Position numbers and translations under genes: made by a program. Shown here piece by piece: positions 17,186 to 26,248 of a stretch of DNA of 59,751 nucleotides. Numbering within the stretch: position 1 is the stretch's first letter; the number at the start of each line of letters is the position of its first letter. The notes beneath the pieces were generated by a model that worked only from the letters and a program-made list of their open reading frames with translations, searched no databases and was not told the DNA's origin. Source of the DNA: Labilibacter sediminis (GTDB taxonomy: Bacteria > Bacteroidota > Bacteroidia > Bacteroidales > Marinilabiliaceae); NCBI RefSeq assembly GCF_005877885.1, contig NZ_VCHY01000028.1, positions 1-59,751 on the forward strand, read 5' to 3'.

Positions 17186-17869
17186 ATGACATCAATTTTT
17201 AATTTTTCCATTCCAGAACTATGTCAAAGAAGCGATAAGCTTATTATTTCGTACAAAAGAGACGAAGAAAACTTTAAAGACTATGGTTACAATGGCGAAA
17301 CCATTGGCAACATAGAAATCCAAACCGAAACCTTAAAACAATTTCCATCGGATGATTATTATGGAGGTCTGCAAAAAAAAGCAACCGACGATAAAAATCA
17401 GTTACGAGCTATTTTAGAAACAAACATCAGTGATTTAAGAAGTAGAGCTAAGTTGGCAATTGGTGCTAAGTCGGTAGATTATAGTTTATTTAAGTTTAGT
17501 AAACTGGCCACCTTAACCGATAATGAGTTGGTACAGTATGCCTTGCATGTGGTAAAAATAGCCCAACCTCGATTAAGAGTGCTTGGCAATCGCATGGTAA
17601 CACAGGAAAGCCTGGATGTCATACTCAGTGATCGTAATAAGTTTGATGATGCCATCGATATACAGGCCTCAGCTATTTCGGATCGTCGCGAAAAAAAGCT
17701 TGAGCGCACACAACTGGCCAATCAATTGTATCAGCAAATTAGTGAGCTTAGCGAAGTAGGTAAACTGATTTGGAAAGATAAGAACGAAGCTTTTTATACT
17801 GATTATGTGATTTATGGTTCAGCAAAAGCCATTGTTGAGCAAGTGGAAGAAATAGAAGAGGAGATCTAA
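17186..17869 (+). CDS. hypothetical protein, mostly helical
   Basis: I do not recognise this 227-residue protein. It has no signal peptide or membrane segment, is rich in charged residues, looks largely alpha-helical, and ends in an acidic tail (EQVEEIEEEI). Several stretches such as AQPRLRVLGNRMVTQESLDVI and SAISDRREKKLERTQLANQL look like packed helices. It is preceded, about 410 bases upstream, by the 21-bp phased array, and followed 20 bases later by the double-hairpin terminator block duplicated near 12.45 kb. It stands alone on the plus strand between minus-strand genes, a setting that fits an accessory gene. Function unknown. Confidence 0.75.
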   Translation: MTSIFNFSIPELCQRSDKLIISYKRDEENFKDYGYNGETIGNIEIQTETLKQFPSDDYYGGLQKKATDDKNQLRAILETNISDLRSRAKLAIGAKSVDYSLFKFSKLATLTDNELVQYALHVVKIAQPRLRVLGNRMVTQESLDVILSDRNKFDDAIDIQASAISDRREKKLERTQLANQLYQQISELSEVGKLIWKDKNEAFYTDYVIYGSAKAIVEQVEEIEEEI

Positions 17870-17873
17870 TAAT

Positions 17874-17998
17874 AAAGAAAACATTGAATAATGCCTGACT
17901 TATTGATTTAAGTTGGGCATTTTATTTTTTTGATAGTTGGTATTTCTACAATAAGACTTAAACAAAAACTCCCGATTACGCCAGTAGTCGGGAGTTTT
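17874..17998. terminator. double-hairpin block (copy 2), bidirectional terminators
   Basis: Hairpin 1 (AATGCC 17890-17895 with GGCATT 17916-17921, inner ACTTA/TAAGT) is followed by a T-rich run and terminates the unknown gene on the plus strand. Hairpin 2 (17965-17975 with 17988-17998, AAAACTCCCGA/TCGGGAGTTTT) is bidirectional and serves the S9 peptidase gene. The block matches 12425-12547. Confidence 0.75.
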
Positions 17999-18022
17999 TT
18001 ATAATGCCAATTCGGAGTTGAA

Positions 18023-20113
18023 TCACTTCAAATAAGTATCCAGCCATCTGAAAAATTCTCTTTGCCACAATATTCCGTTATGGCACGATAACACCCAGTG
18101 GTTTTCTTCGGGGAAATACAGGAAACGAGCAGGAATACCACGCATTTTGGCCACATTAAAAGCTCCCATACCTTGTGTATAAGGAATCCTGAAATCTTTA
18201 GCCCCATGAATGACTAACATGGGCGTATCCCAGTTTTTAACAAAGTTGTGTGGTGAGTTGGCATAACTTCGCATAGCTGTTGCATTATCTTTATCCCAGT
18301 AATTACCTTTTAAATCCCAGTTTACAAAAAACGATTCTTCGGTAGTACTATACATCTGGTCGAAGTTAAAAATTCCGCAGTGCGAAATAAAAGCTTTAAA
18401 TCGTTTGTTGTGGTTTCCGGCCAGCCAATACACCGAATATCCACCATAGCTGGCACCCACTGCACCCAGTTTTGTTTCATCCACAAAAGGCTCCTGAGCT
18501 ATTGCATCAATGGCCGACAGGTAATCTTTCATGTTCTGACCACCATAATCACCACTAATTTGCTCATTCCATTCCTGTCCAAAGCCCGGTAAACCTCTTC
18601 GGTTAGGGGCCACCACAATATAATCCCTGGCGGCCATCATCTGAAAATTCCAGCGAACACTCCAAAACTGACTCACCATACTTTGTGGTCCACCCTGGCA
18701 GTAGAGGAGGACAGGGTATTTCTTATTTTTATCGAAGTTTGGAGGATATATTACCCAAACCAGCATTTCTTTGTTATCGGTGGTTTTAATCCAACGCTTT
18801 TCCACTTCTCCCATTTTTATCTGATTCAGAAGAGGTTCGTTTACCTTAGAAATATTGGTGCCATGGCCGTTTTTCGTATTCACACGAATAATTTCGGTGG
18901 GGTGTTTCATACTTGTTTGGGTGGCAATAAGGGCATTGTTGGGCACAGTGACTGAATTGTAATTGTGGATGCCATCAGTAATTTGTGTGATGTTGTTATT
19001 ACCTAAGTTAAGACTGTAAATTTCTTTTGAACCTTTGTGTTCGCTGGTAAAATAAATCTTCTGATTGTCATTACTCCATGCTAAACTGTGTACATTCTGG
19101 TCAAATTTGCTGGTGTAATCCCTTTTGTTTTTTGAGGATATGTCCATAATAAACAGACGGTTTTTATCTGATTCGTAACCATCGCGTTCCATGCTTTGCC
19201 AGGCCAGTTGTGTACCATCAGGAGAAAAAACGGGATCAATGTCATAGCCCATCATCCCCTCAGTGAGGTTTTTAGTTTCTTTACTGGCTATATCGTACAA
19301 GTAAATATCGCTATTGGTAGAAAAAGCAGATTCTTTTCCTGTTTTCTTTTTACAGGTATAGGCAATCTGCTTACCATCCGGAGAAAAGGTAATTTGTTCC
19401 ATACCGCCAAAAGGTTTTAATGGCGAATGAAAGCGTTCCCCGGTCATAATATCGGTGGCTTGACCAGTGGTTTTGCCGTTAGCATAATTAATATAAAAGA
19501 TATGAGAGTAGGTGTAATCTACCCAACGATCCCAATGACGGTACATTAAATCATCCTCAATGCGTGCGTTGGCAAATTTTAAATCCGGATATAAATCCTG
19601 AACAGTTTTATCGAGTTTAACACTCTTTGAAAACGCAATCTTGTTCATGGGAGGCGCATATTTATACCCCTCAATACCTCCTTTAATATGCGTTACTTGT
19701 TGCTTTTGACTACCATCGGTATTCATCTCCCAAAGTTGTACATCACCAGAAATAGAGGATAGGTATGTGATTTTGATTCCATCAGGACGCCAGTTTACTT
19801 CAAACTCATTTTCTCCGGTTGAAGTTATTTGTGTGAATTCTCCACCAGCCACAGGCATAGTGTAAATGTCGGAATAGGTTTTATTTTCTTCAATCTTTGT
19901 GTAGGCAACAGTAAATAAAACGGTTTCTCCATTGGGAGATACAGAAACATTACCAACACGACCAAATGACCAAAGTGTTTCAGGTGTTAAAACCGGACTA
20001 TCAACAATGAATTCGCGATTGGTAAAGCTCTCTTTGTTTTTATTGTTTTTTGCAGGTACACAGGCGCCAATAATGGCAAGCAAAACAGCAGAAAATAAAA
20101 CTGGTTTCATCAT
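18023..20113 (-). CDS. S9-family prolyl oligopeptidase-like lipoprotein peptidase
   Basis: This 696-residue protein has a lipoprotein signal (lipobox IGAC, Cys18), an N-terminal beta-propeller with WD40-like TolB repeats (FSPDGKQIAYTCKK, FSPDGTQLAWQS) and a C-terminal alpha/beta hydrolase. The nucleophile lies in GASYGGYS (about residue 553), with the Asp in GAKDFRIP and His in EENHWV. It fits dipeptidyl/acylaminoacyl peptidases of family S9, which cut short peptides in the periplasm of Bacteroidota. It is a single gene, with a terminator shared with the unknown gene. Confidence 0.9.
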   Translation of the reverse strand: MMKPVLFSAVLLAIIGACVPAKNNKNKESFTNREFIVDSPVLTPETLWSFGRVGNVSVSPNGETVLFTVAYTKIEENKTYSDIYTMPVAGGEFTQITSTGENEFEVNWRPDGIKITYLSSISGDVQLWEMNTDGSQKQQVTHIKGGIEGYKYAPPMNKIAFSKSVKLDKTVQDLYPDLKFANARIEDDLMYRHWDRWVDYTYSHIFYINYANGKTTGQATDIMTGERFHSPLKPFGGMEQITFSPDGKQIAYTCKKKTGKESAFSTNSDIYLYDIASKETKNLTEGMMGYDIDPVFSPDGTQLAWQSMERDGYESDKNRLFIMDISSKNKRDYTSKFDQNVHSLAWSNDNQKIYFTSEHKGSKEIYSLNLGNNNITQITDGIHNYNSVTVPNNALIATQTSMKHPTEIIRVNTKNGHGTNISKVNEPLLNQIKMGEVEKRWIKTTDNKEMLVWVIYPPNFDKNKKYPVLLYCQGGPQSMVSQFWSVRWNFQMMAARDYIVVAPNRRGLPGFGQEWNEQISGDYGGQNMKDYLSAIDAIAQEPFVDETKLGAVGASYGGYSVYWLAGNHNKRFKAFISHCGIFNFDQMYSTTEESFFVNWDLKGNYWDKDNATAMRSYANSPHNFVKNWDTPMLVIHGAKDFRIPYTQGMGAFNVAKMRGIPARFLYFPEENHWVLSCHNGILWQREFFRWLDTYLK

Positions 20114-20329
20114 AAGTAATTTCAGTTTGAAAGTAAATGTGTTCTTTTATCAGGGGGGCAAAGGTATAGGAAGAGATTTATATAAATATTGAGTTTTGTT
20201 TGGTTAGGGTGAAATTGTTCTAAGAACGGTTCCTTATTGGCATGTTTGTTATAAGGAACTGTTCTGTAAAAAATATGAAATTGAGAATGAAGGGTTTGGA
20301 ATTCAAACGAATTCATGGTTTGTCTTAAC

Positions 20330-20530
20330 AGACGGGTCTCTCTTTTCTTGATAAAAGAGAGTCAAAATCAAGAGCAATGAAACCCTTCATCCCGCACCAG
20401 TACCCAATTGGCTTCGCCAATCTTTGATTCCGGCCAACACACAACATCCTCAAGTGCCCCCTTGAATCCTTCTCGCATCCCCCGACCCGGATCATTACTC
20501 CGGCCTACGCTGTAAATATTTGAAAGGGCA
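20330..20530. repeat. GC-richer intergenic island, possible interspersed repeat
   Basis: TCTCTTTT-CTTGAT-AAAAGAGA (20338-20359) begins a stretch of clearly higher GC. It shares TGTGTTGGCCGG (minus strand) with the island at the right end of the window (59570-59581). No supported gene. Confidence 0.45.
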
Positions 20531-20612
20531 ATCTGTTATTTTGTAAATTAAAGTATTCCAAAGGCTGCCATTTTAATTTTTTAAACGCTTTTGCTCAATG
20601 CATGAAATTCCC

Positions 20613-20704
20613 AACCACGAACGTGGTTAAACATGATTAACCTTGGATGGAATCCGGGGGATATAGAAATATGATCTTTGAATCCTGAAGGGATTCAATA
20701 TTTT
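20613..20704. repeat. hairpin pair resembling a Bacteroidota interspersed repeat
   Basis: AACCACG-AA-CGTGGTT (20613-20628) and TTGAATCC-TGAAG-GGATTCAA (20678-20698), the latter followed by TATTTTTT. The layout resembles scattered non-coding repeats I have seen in this phylum; that comparison is from memory. The rest of 20114-20812 shows no gene. Confidence 0.45.
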
Positions 20705-20816
20705 TTACAAGTGTTTGCTTTTTTGGCCAAACTCGAAATTATTTCCTTAAAATGAGGTTTTAACCCTTAATTTATTCTGCTACAGATTAAGACTATAATT
20801 TCTGAAATGAATGTTT

Positions 20817-20824
20817 TATATTTG
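20817..20824 (+). promoter_or_regulatory. -7 promoter element for pgi (TATATTTG)
   Basis: Exact TAnnTTTG match 66 bases before the pgi ATG. The -33 element is weak. Confidence 0.55.
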
Positions 20825-20853
20825 CACTTTCTTTAAAATAAGGAAGAGATTAA

Positions 20854-22536
<1,683 letters not shown>

Positions 22537-22560
22537 TCGTATTGATTTAATGATATAAAG

Positions 22561-22593
22561 AGGGGGTTTCTATTTATTTAGAAACCCCCTTTT
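22561..22593 (+). terminator. rho-independent terminator of pgi
   Basis: AGGGGGTTTCT (22561-22571) and AGAAACCCCCT (22580-22590) form a perfect 11-bp stem followed by TTT. Confidence 0.85.
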
Positions 22594-22601
22594 GCTTTTA
22601 T

Positions 22602-22770
22602 CCCACAATATGCATTAGAAAATCTATTACACATTGAAATTCCTTCAAAACAAGTCACTTCGTTACTTCACCTCAACTCACCAGAACGATGCTATGCCTC
22701 GTTTCGGTAAAGTCTTGTTTTATTGCACTTTCAATCCTCATGACGAAGTTCTAATACATAATGCGGGTTT
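22602..22770. repeat. interspersed element with inverted ends, copy A
   Basis: About 170 bases related to copies at 41839-42030, 49278-49449 and 56364-56536. It runs from ATATGCATTAGAAAATCTATT to TTCTAATACATAATGCGGGTT. Same orientation as copy C, opposite to B and D. It follows the pgi terminator directly. Confidence 0.8.
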
Positions 22771-22829
22771 ATAGTAATTCAGTGCTGACGAAATGAAGTC
22801 AGGTGTGGACGAAGGGCCACTGAAAATCA

Positions 22830-23801
22830 CTAGATATAAACTTCTAATAATTTAGCTGATTCATTGGTTTGTAATACCACATCTTTAATGGCAGCCGGAA
22901 TTAATAAAGCTTCCATTTCATTTAAAGAGGTATCTACACCATTTGCAGAAACACTGCATGAACCACCTACATTCATGATAATTACAAATGAATCTAAAGC
23001 ATTATAGTCTTTTTCTACTTCGCCGTTAAGCTCAATAATATTGGTAGTAAAATATTGACATTCGGCAAGGTTAACACTTTCATTGGCTTTTAATGCATAA
23101 TCAACTTTTCCTGATTCGTTATCAGAAAAGTTCATGGCATCCATGGCCAGTTCATGATGTAATTCACGAGGATTACCAAGTTTATCCTTACGGTCGAAAT
23201 CGTAAATTCTATATGTTATATCCGATGTTTGCTGAATCTCTGCAATTAAGTTACCGCTACCAATGGAATGAACCTTACCAGCCGGGATAAAGAAGGTGTC
23301 GCCTTCGTTGGTAGAGTGTTGCTCCATCAACTCCATTAACTGTTTATTTTGGTGCATTTGTTCAAATTCGGCAGCATCAGTTTTCTTGGAAAAGCCGGAT
23401 ATTAAAGAAGCTTTGTCTTCTGTGTCAATAACGTACCACATCTCGGTTTTACCGAAAGAATCGTGCTTTATTTTGGCCTGCTCATCATTCGGGTGTACCT
23501 GAATTGATAAGTCATCGTTGGCATCTATATACTTAATTAACAACGGAAATTTGTTGCCAAACTGTTCAAATACTTTTTTGCCAATTAACTCTTCTTTGTA
23601 CTGATCGATAAGTTCGGCTAAGTTTTTGCCTTTTAATGCTCCGTCTGCAACTATAGACAGATCGTTTGCTAACCCTGAAACGGCAAAGTTTTCACCAATC
23701 TTAGCATCACTATCAACCTCAATATTTAATTTTTGAGGTATTTTTTGTCCACCCCAAAGCATTTCTTTAAGGATTGGATTAAATTTTAATGGGTATAACA
23801 T
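22830..23801 (-). CDS. manA: mannose-6-phosphate isomerase, class I
   Basis: This 323-residue cupin enzyme interconverts mannose-6-phosphate and fructose-6-phosphate. The zinc site is visible as Gln-x-His in SIQVHPNDEQA, Glu in KTEMWYVID and His in PAGKVHSIGSG; LKEMLWGGQKI is the usual N-terminal block. Length fits the short Firmicutes/Bacteroidota form. It starts 20 bases after the ROK kinase gene and is surely in its operon, under the LacI-type regulator upstream. It ends close to interspersed element A. Confidence 0.92.
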   Translation of the reverse strand: MLYPLKFNPILKEMLWGGQKIPQKLNIEVDSDAKIGENFAVSGLANDLSIVADGALKGKNLAELIDQYKEELIGKKVFEQFGNKFPLLIKYIDANDDLSIQVHPNDEQAKIKHDSFGKTEMWYVIDTEDKASLISGFSKKTDAAEFEQMHQNKQLMELMEQHSTNEGDTFFIPAGKVHSIGSGNLIAEIQQTSDITYRIYDFDRKDKLGNPRELHHELAMDAMNFSDNESGKVDYALKANESVNLAECQYFTTNIIELNGEVEKDYNALDSFVIIMNVGGSCSVSANGVDTSLNEMEALLIPAAIKDVVLQTNESAKLLEVYI

Positions 23802-23821
23802 TTTACTATTGAATTTATAAT

Positions 23822-24916
23822 TTACTTCTTATCTAACATGTTCAGGGCATAGGCGTAGGCTCCCATTGCTATGGCATCACTGGCATCCAGTTTACTTGTA
23901 GCAATGGCTACTTTTTGCTCCGGATCATAACTTTTTGTTTTTTCACTAAACGGGATGTTAATGGTTTTGGCCCCTGAAGTATAAAATGTATCTTTTTCAT
24001 CTTCATTGTCTAAAAGATAAGCACCATGCACCAGCCTGTTTTGCTTGTTTTCAAAAGTTCCTCTTAAAACGGACATAACTTCAGGCATATATAGCGAACT
24101 GGCACCGGTTAATCCACCACCAATAACTACAATACCATCAAATAGGTTAATAAGGTTGGCCACTGCATCTCCAAGGTGAGTACCAAATGTTTTAAAAGCT
24201 TGTAATGCAGCCTCTTTATCTCCTTTTGCTTTTTCTGTGGCAATATCAAAAATGTCTTTTGGCATTAAAGCACCGTTTTTCTCAGAAGCCAGTTCGTTGT
24301 ATATGTTAATGATGGCTCTTGTACTTACACCTTCTTCAGCGTTTTTATCCGGAGAAATGGTATTACCAATATTCCACACTTCAGCAGCTATGCTGTTGTC
24401 GCCTGTTATTAAAGTACCGTCATGAACTAAACCGGCACCAAATCCAGTACCTAATGTAAGTCCGATTAGGTTTTTGTATTGTTTTGATATCCCTTTTGCT
24501 GTAAGCGTTTTATTTATCTCGGGTAAAATGCCACCTAAAGCTTCACCATAGGCATATAAATCACCGTCGTTTTGAATATATACCGGAATTTCAAAATATT
24601 CCTGAAGCATATCGCCTAAAGCAACACCTCCTCTAAAACCGGAAAGGTTAGCCAGGTCTCCTATTATTCCATTAGGATAATCTGCAGGTCCTGGGAAGGC
24701 AAAACTAATAGCTACCGGCTTAGCATCCAGATTACTGATTACCTTTTCAAATCCATTAATAATGGTTTTTAAACATTTGGGGAGGTCATGTCCAAACGAT
24801 GGTGTTTTTATGGATTCGGTTACACTTCTCCCTTTTTGAATAGCATTAAATACAAAATTGGTTCCTCCTGCATCCAGGGTTAATACTAATCTGTCATCCG
24901 AAAAAATATCTTTCAT
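23822..24916 (-). CDS. ROK-family sugar kinase (probable glucokinase/fructokinase)
   Basis: This 364-residue protein has the ROK ATP motif LTLDAGGTNFVFN near the N-terminus. It also has NDGDLYAYGEA with the catalytic Asp, and GLTLGTGFGAGLV. It has no helix-turn-helix and so is a kinase, phosphorylating glucose, fructose or mannose with ATP. The usual ROK zinc motif (CxCGxxGCxE) is absent; the segment there reads AEVWNIGNTISPDK. Paired with manA 20 bases downstream. A TAAACCGGTTTA palindrome lies in the 80 bases between it and the LacI gene. Confidence 0.85.
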   Translation of the reverse strand: MKDIFSDDRLVLTLDAGGTNFVFNAIQKGRSVTESIKTPSFGHDLPKCLKTIINGFEKVISNLDAKPVAISFAFPGPADYPNGIIGDLANLSGFRGGVALGDMLQEYFEIPVYIQNDGDLYAYGEALGGILPEINKTLTAKGISKQYKNLIGLTLGTGFGAGLVHDGTLITGDNSIAAEVWNIGNTISPDKNAEEGVSTRAIINIYNELASEKNGALMPKDIFDIATEKAKGDKEAALQAFKTFGTHLGDAVANLINLFDGIVVIGGGLTGASSLYMPEVMSVLRGTFENKQNRLVHGAYLLDNEDEKDTFYTSGAKTINIPFSEKTKSYDPEQKVAIATSKLDASDAIAMGAYAYALNMLDKK

Positions 24917-24966
24917 TGCAATTAAATATTTTGTGATATGTGTGTTACTTGTTTTTATTTATTTAA

Positions 24967-24978
24967 TAAACCGGTTTA
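24967..24978. promoter_or_regulatory. LacI-type operator before the kinase/manA operon
   Basis: TAAACCGGTTTA is a perfect 12-bp palindrome with a central CCGG, 51 bases upstream of the kinase start. A related half-site TAAATCGGT follows at 24980-24988. Confidence 0.65.
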
Positions 24979-24996
24979 GTAAATCGGTAAAAAATA

Positions 24997-25995
24997 TTAT
25001 CGGTTAATAATTGTTGTTTTAAGCTGAATGCCCTCTGACTCTTCCGAATCATCAATTTGTTTACAGAGCATATTTATACAGTGTTTTGCAATTTCATTAT
25101 TCGGTTGTAATGCCGAAACTACTTTCGGTTTCGAATAGTCAAATAAATCCAGGTTGTCAAAGCTGGCAAAAAGTAATTTATCTGTTTGCTCAGGATAATA
25201 ATTGTTAATGGCCCATATTCCATTGGCAGCAAGCACATTGTTTAAAAATAATATGGCTGTAGCAGGATTTTCCATTTGCAACAGATGTTCCAGTGCTTGT
25301 TTTATACTTTCTTTTTTATGGCTTAAATCAATATCAACGATCAACTCACTGTCCAGTTCAATACCTTCATTTTCCAATGTATTTTTATAACCGGATATGC
25401 GTTGTTTAATGTTAGGTAAATAGGAGCTAAGTGATATCAAACCAATGCGTTTGTGACCTTTATTAATAAGTAACTGTGTTAACTGGCTTGATGATTCAGA
25501 ATTATTAATGTCTACGTATAAATTTTGTTGTTCCAGAAAAACCCGGTCAAAATAAACTGTAGGCAGATTACCGCTGCTCGTTTGTTTTATTTCCGATGCA
25601 TTTGGAGAAGCAGAAGCCAATATAACTCCGTCAATTTGCCTGGCTTTAAGTTCATTTAGTATTTTACGTTCCTTTTTTATGTCTTCACCAGTACTGGCTA
25701 CCATTACAGAATATCCTTTTTCCTCGGCATATTGTTCAATATAACGGGCAATTTTACCATAAAAGGGGTTGGAAATATCAGGAACGACAAAGCCAATAGT
25801 GTAAGATTTTCCCATACTTAAGCTACGCGCCACGTAATTGGCCTGATAGTTATGGGATTTGGCAATACCAATAATCTTTTCCTGGGTTTTTAAACTGATG
25901 TTTTTTTCATCACCGCGTCCATTAAGTACAAAGGATACGGTTGTTTTTGAAACGCCTGCTAATTCTGCTATTTTATTTATTGATATTTTGGCCAT
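24997..25995 (-). CDS. LacI-family transcriptional regulator
   Basis: This 332-residue protein has the LacI N-terminal helix-turn-helix (INKIAELAGVSKTTVSFVLNG, split by the family hinge at about residues 45-60: YQANYVARSLSMGK). A periplasmic-binding-like ligand domain follows (IGFVVPDISNPFYGKIARYI). It represses sugar genes and is released by a sugar or sugar-phosphate ligand. It lies upstream of the kinase and manA on the same strand. Palindromic operators lie both before it (overlapping its own promoter) and before the kinase, indicating self-control and control of the operon. Confidence 0.92.
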   Translation of the reverse strand: MAKISINKIAELAGVSKTTVSFVLNGRGDEKNISLKTQEKIIGIAKSHNYQANYVARSLSMGKSYTIGFVVPDISNPFYGKIARYIEQYAEEKGYSVMVASTGEDIKKERKILNELKARQIDGVILASASPNASEIKQTSSGNLPTVYFDRVFLEQQNLYVDINNSESSSQLTQLLINKGHKRIGLISLSSYLPNIKQRISGYKNTLENEGIELDSELIVDIDLSHKKESIKQALEHLLQMENPATAILFLNNVLAANGIWAINNYYPEQTDKLLFASFDNLDLFDYSKPKVVSALQPNNEIAKHCINMLCKQIDDSEESEGIQLKTTIINR

Positions 25996-25999
25996 ACTA

Positions 26000-26043
26000 G
26001 CTAAATCGGTTTAGCAAAGGTATAAAATTTATTGATTTTTCAA
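26000..26043 (-). promoter_or_regulatory. promoter and overlapping operator of the LacI-family gene
   Basis: On the minus strand TACCTTTG (26015-26022) is a -7 match and TTG (26041-26043) a -33 match, 18 bases apart. GCTAAATCGGTTTAGC (26000-26015), palindromic except at its centre, overlaps the -7 edge, as expected for a repressor site. Confidence 0.7.
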
Positions 26044-26196
26044 CGTTTTTTAATCGATACAGTTTTTTTTGATTTGTGCCATACATGAATAAAGTAGTTT
26101 TATATAGTGGTGTATATCAGAGGTGGGTGTTTGGGAAGTTAGTAGGGGGAATTTAATTTAAATCGTAAGTATTGTTCATAAAACTGTAAAGTGGTT

Positions 26197-26226
26197 TTGT
26201 CATTGTGTTGGTGCATTGTATATTTG
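26197..26226 (+). promoter_or_regulatory. promoter of the TonB-dependent receptor gene
   Basis: TTTTG ending at 26199, 19-base spacer, TATATTTG at 26219-26226. The start at 26249 is therefore preferred to the in-frame ATG at 26216, which lies upstream of the -7 element. Confidence 0.7.
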
Positions 26227-26248
26227 GGCACATTTCACACAAAAAATA

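Noticed and set aside
20122-20316. 64-codon minus-strand frame upstream of the S9 peptidase gene
   Set aside because: No family features; it lies in the promoter side of the peptidase gene.
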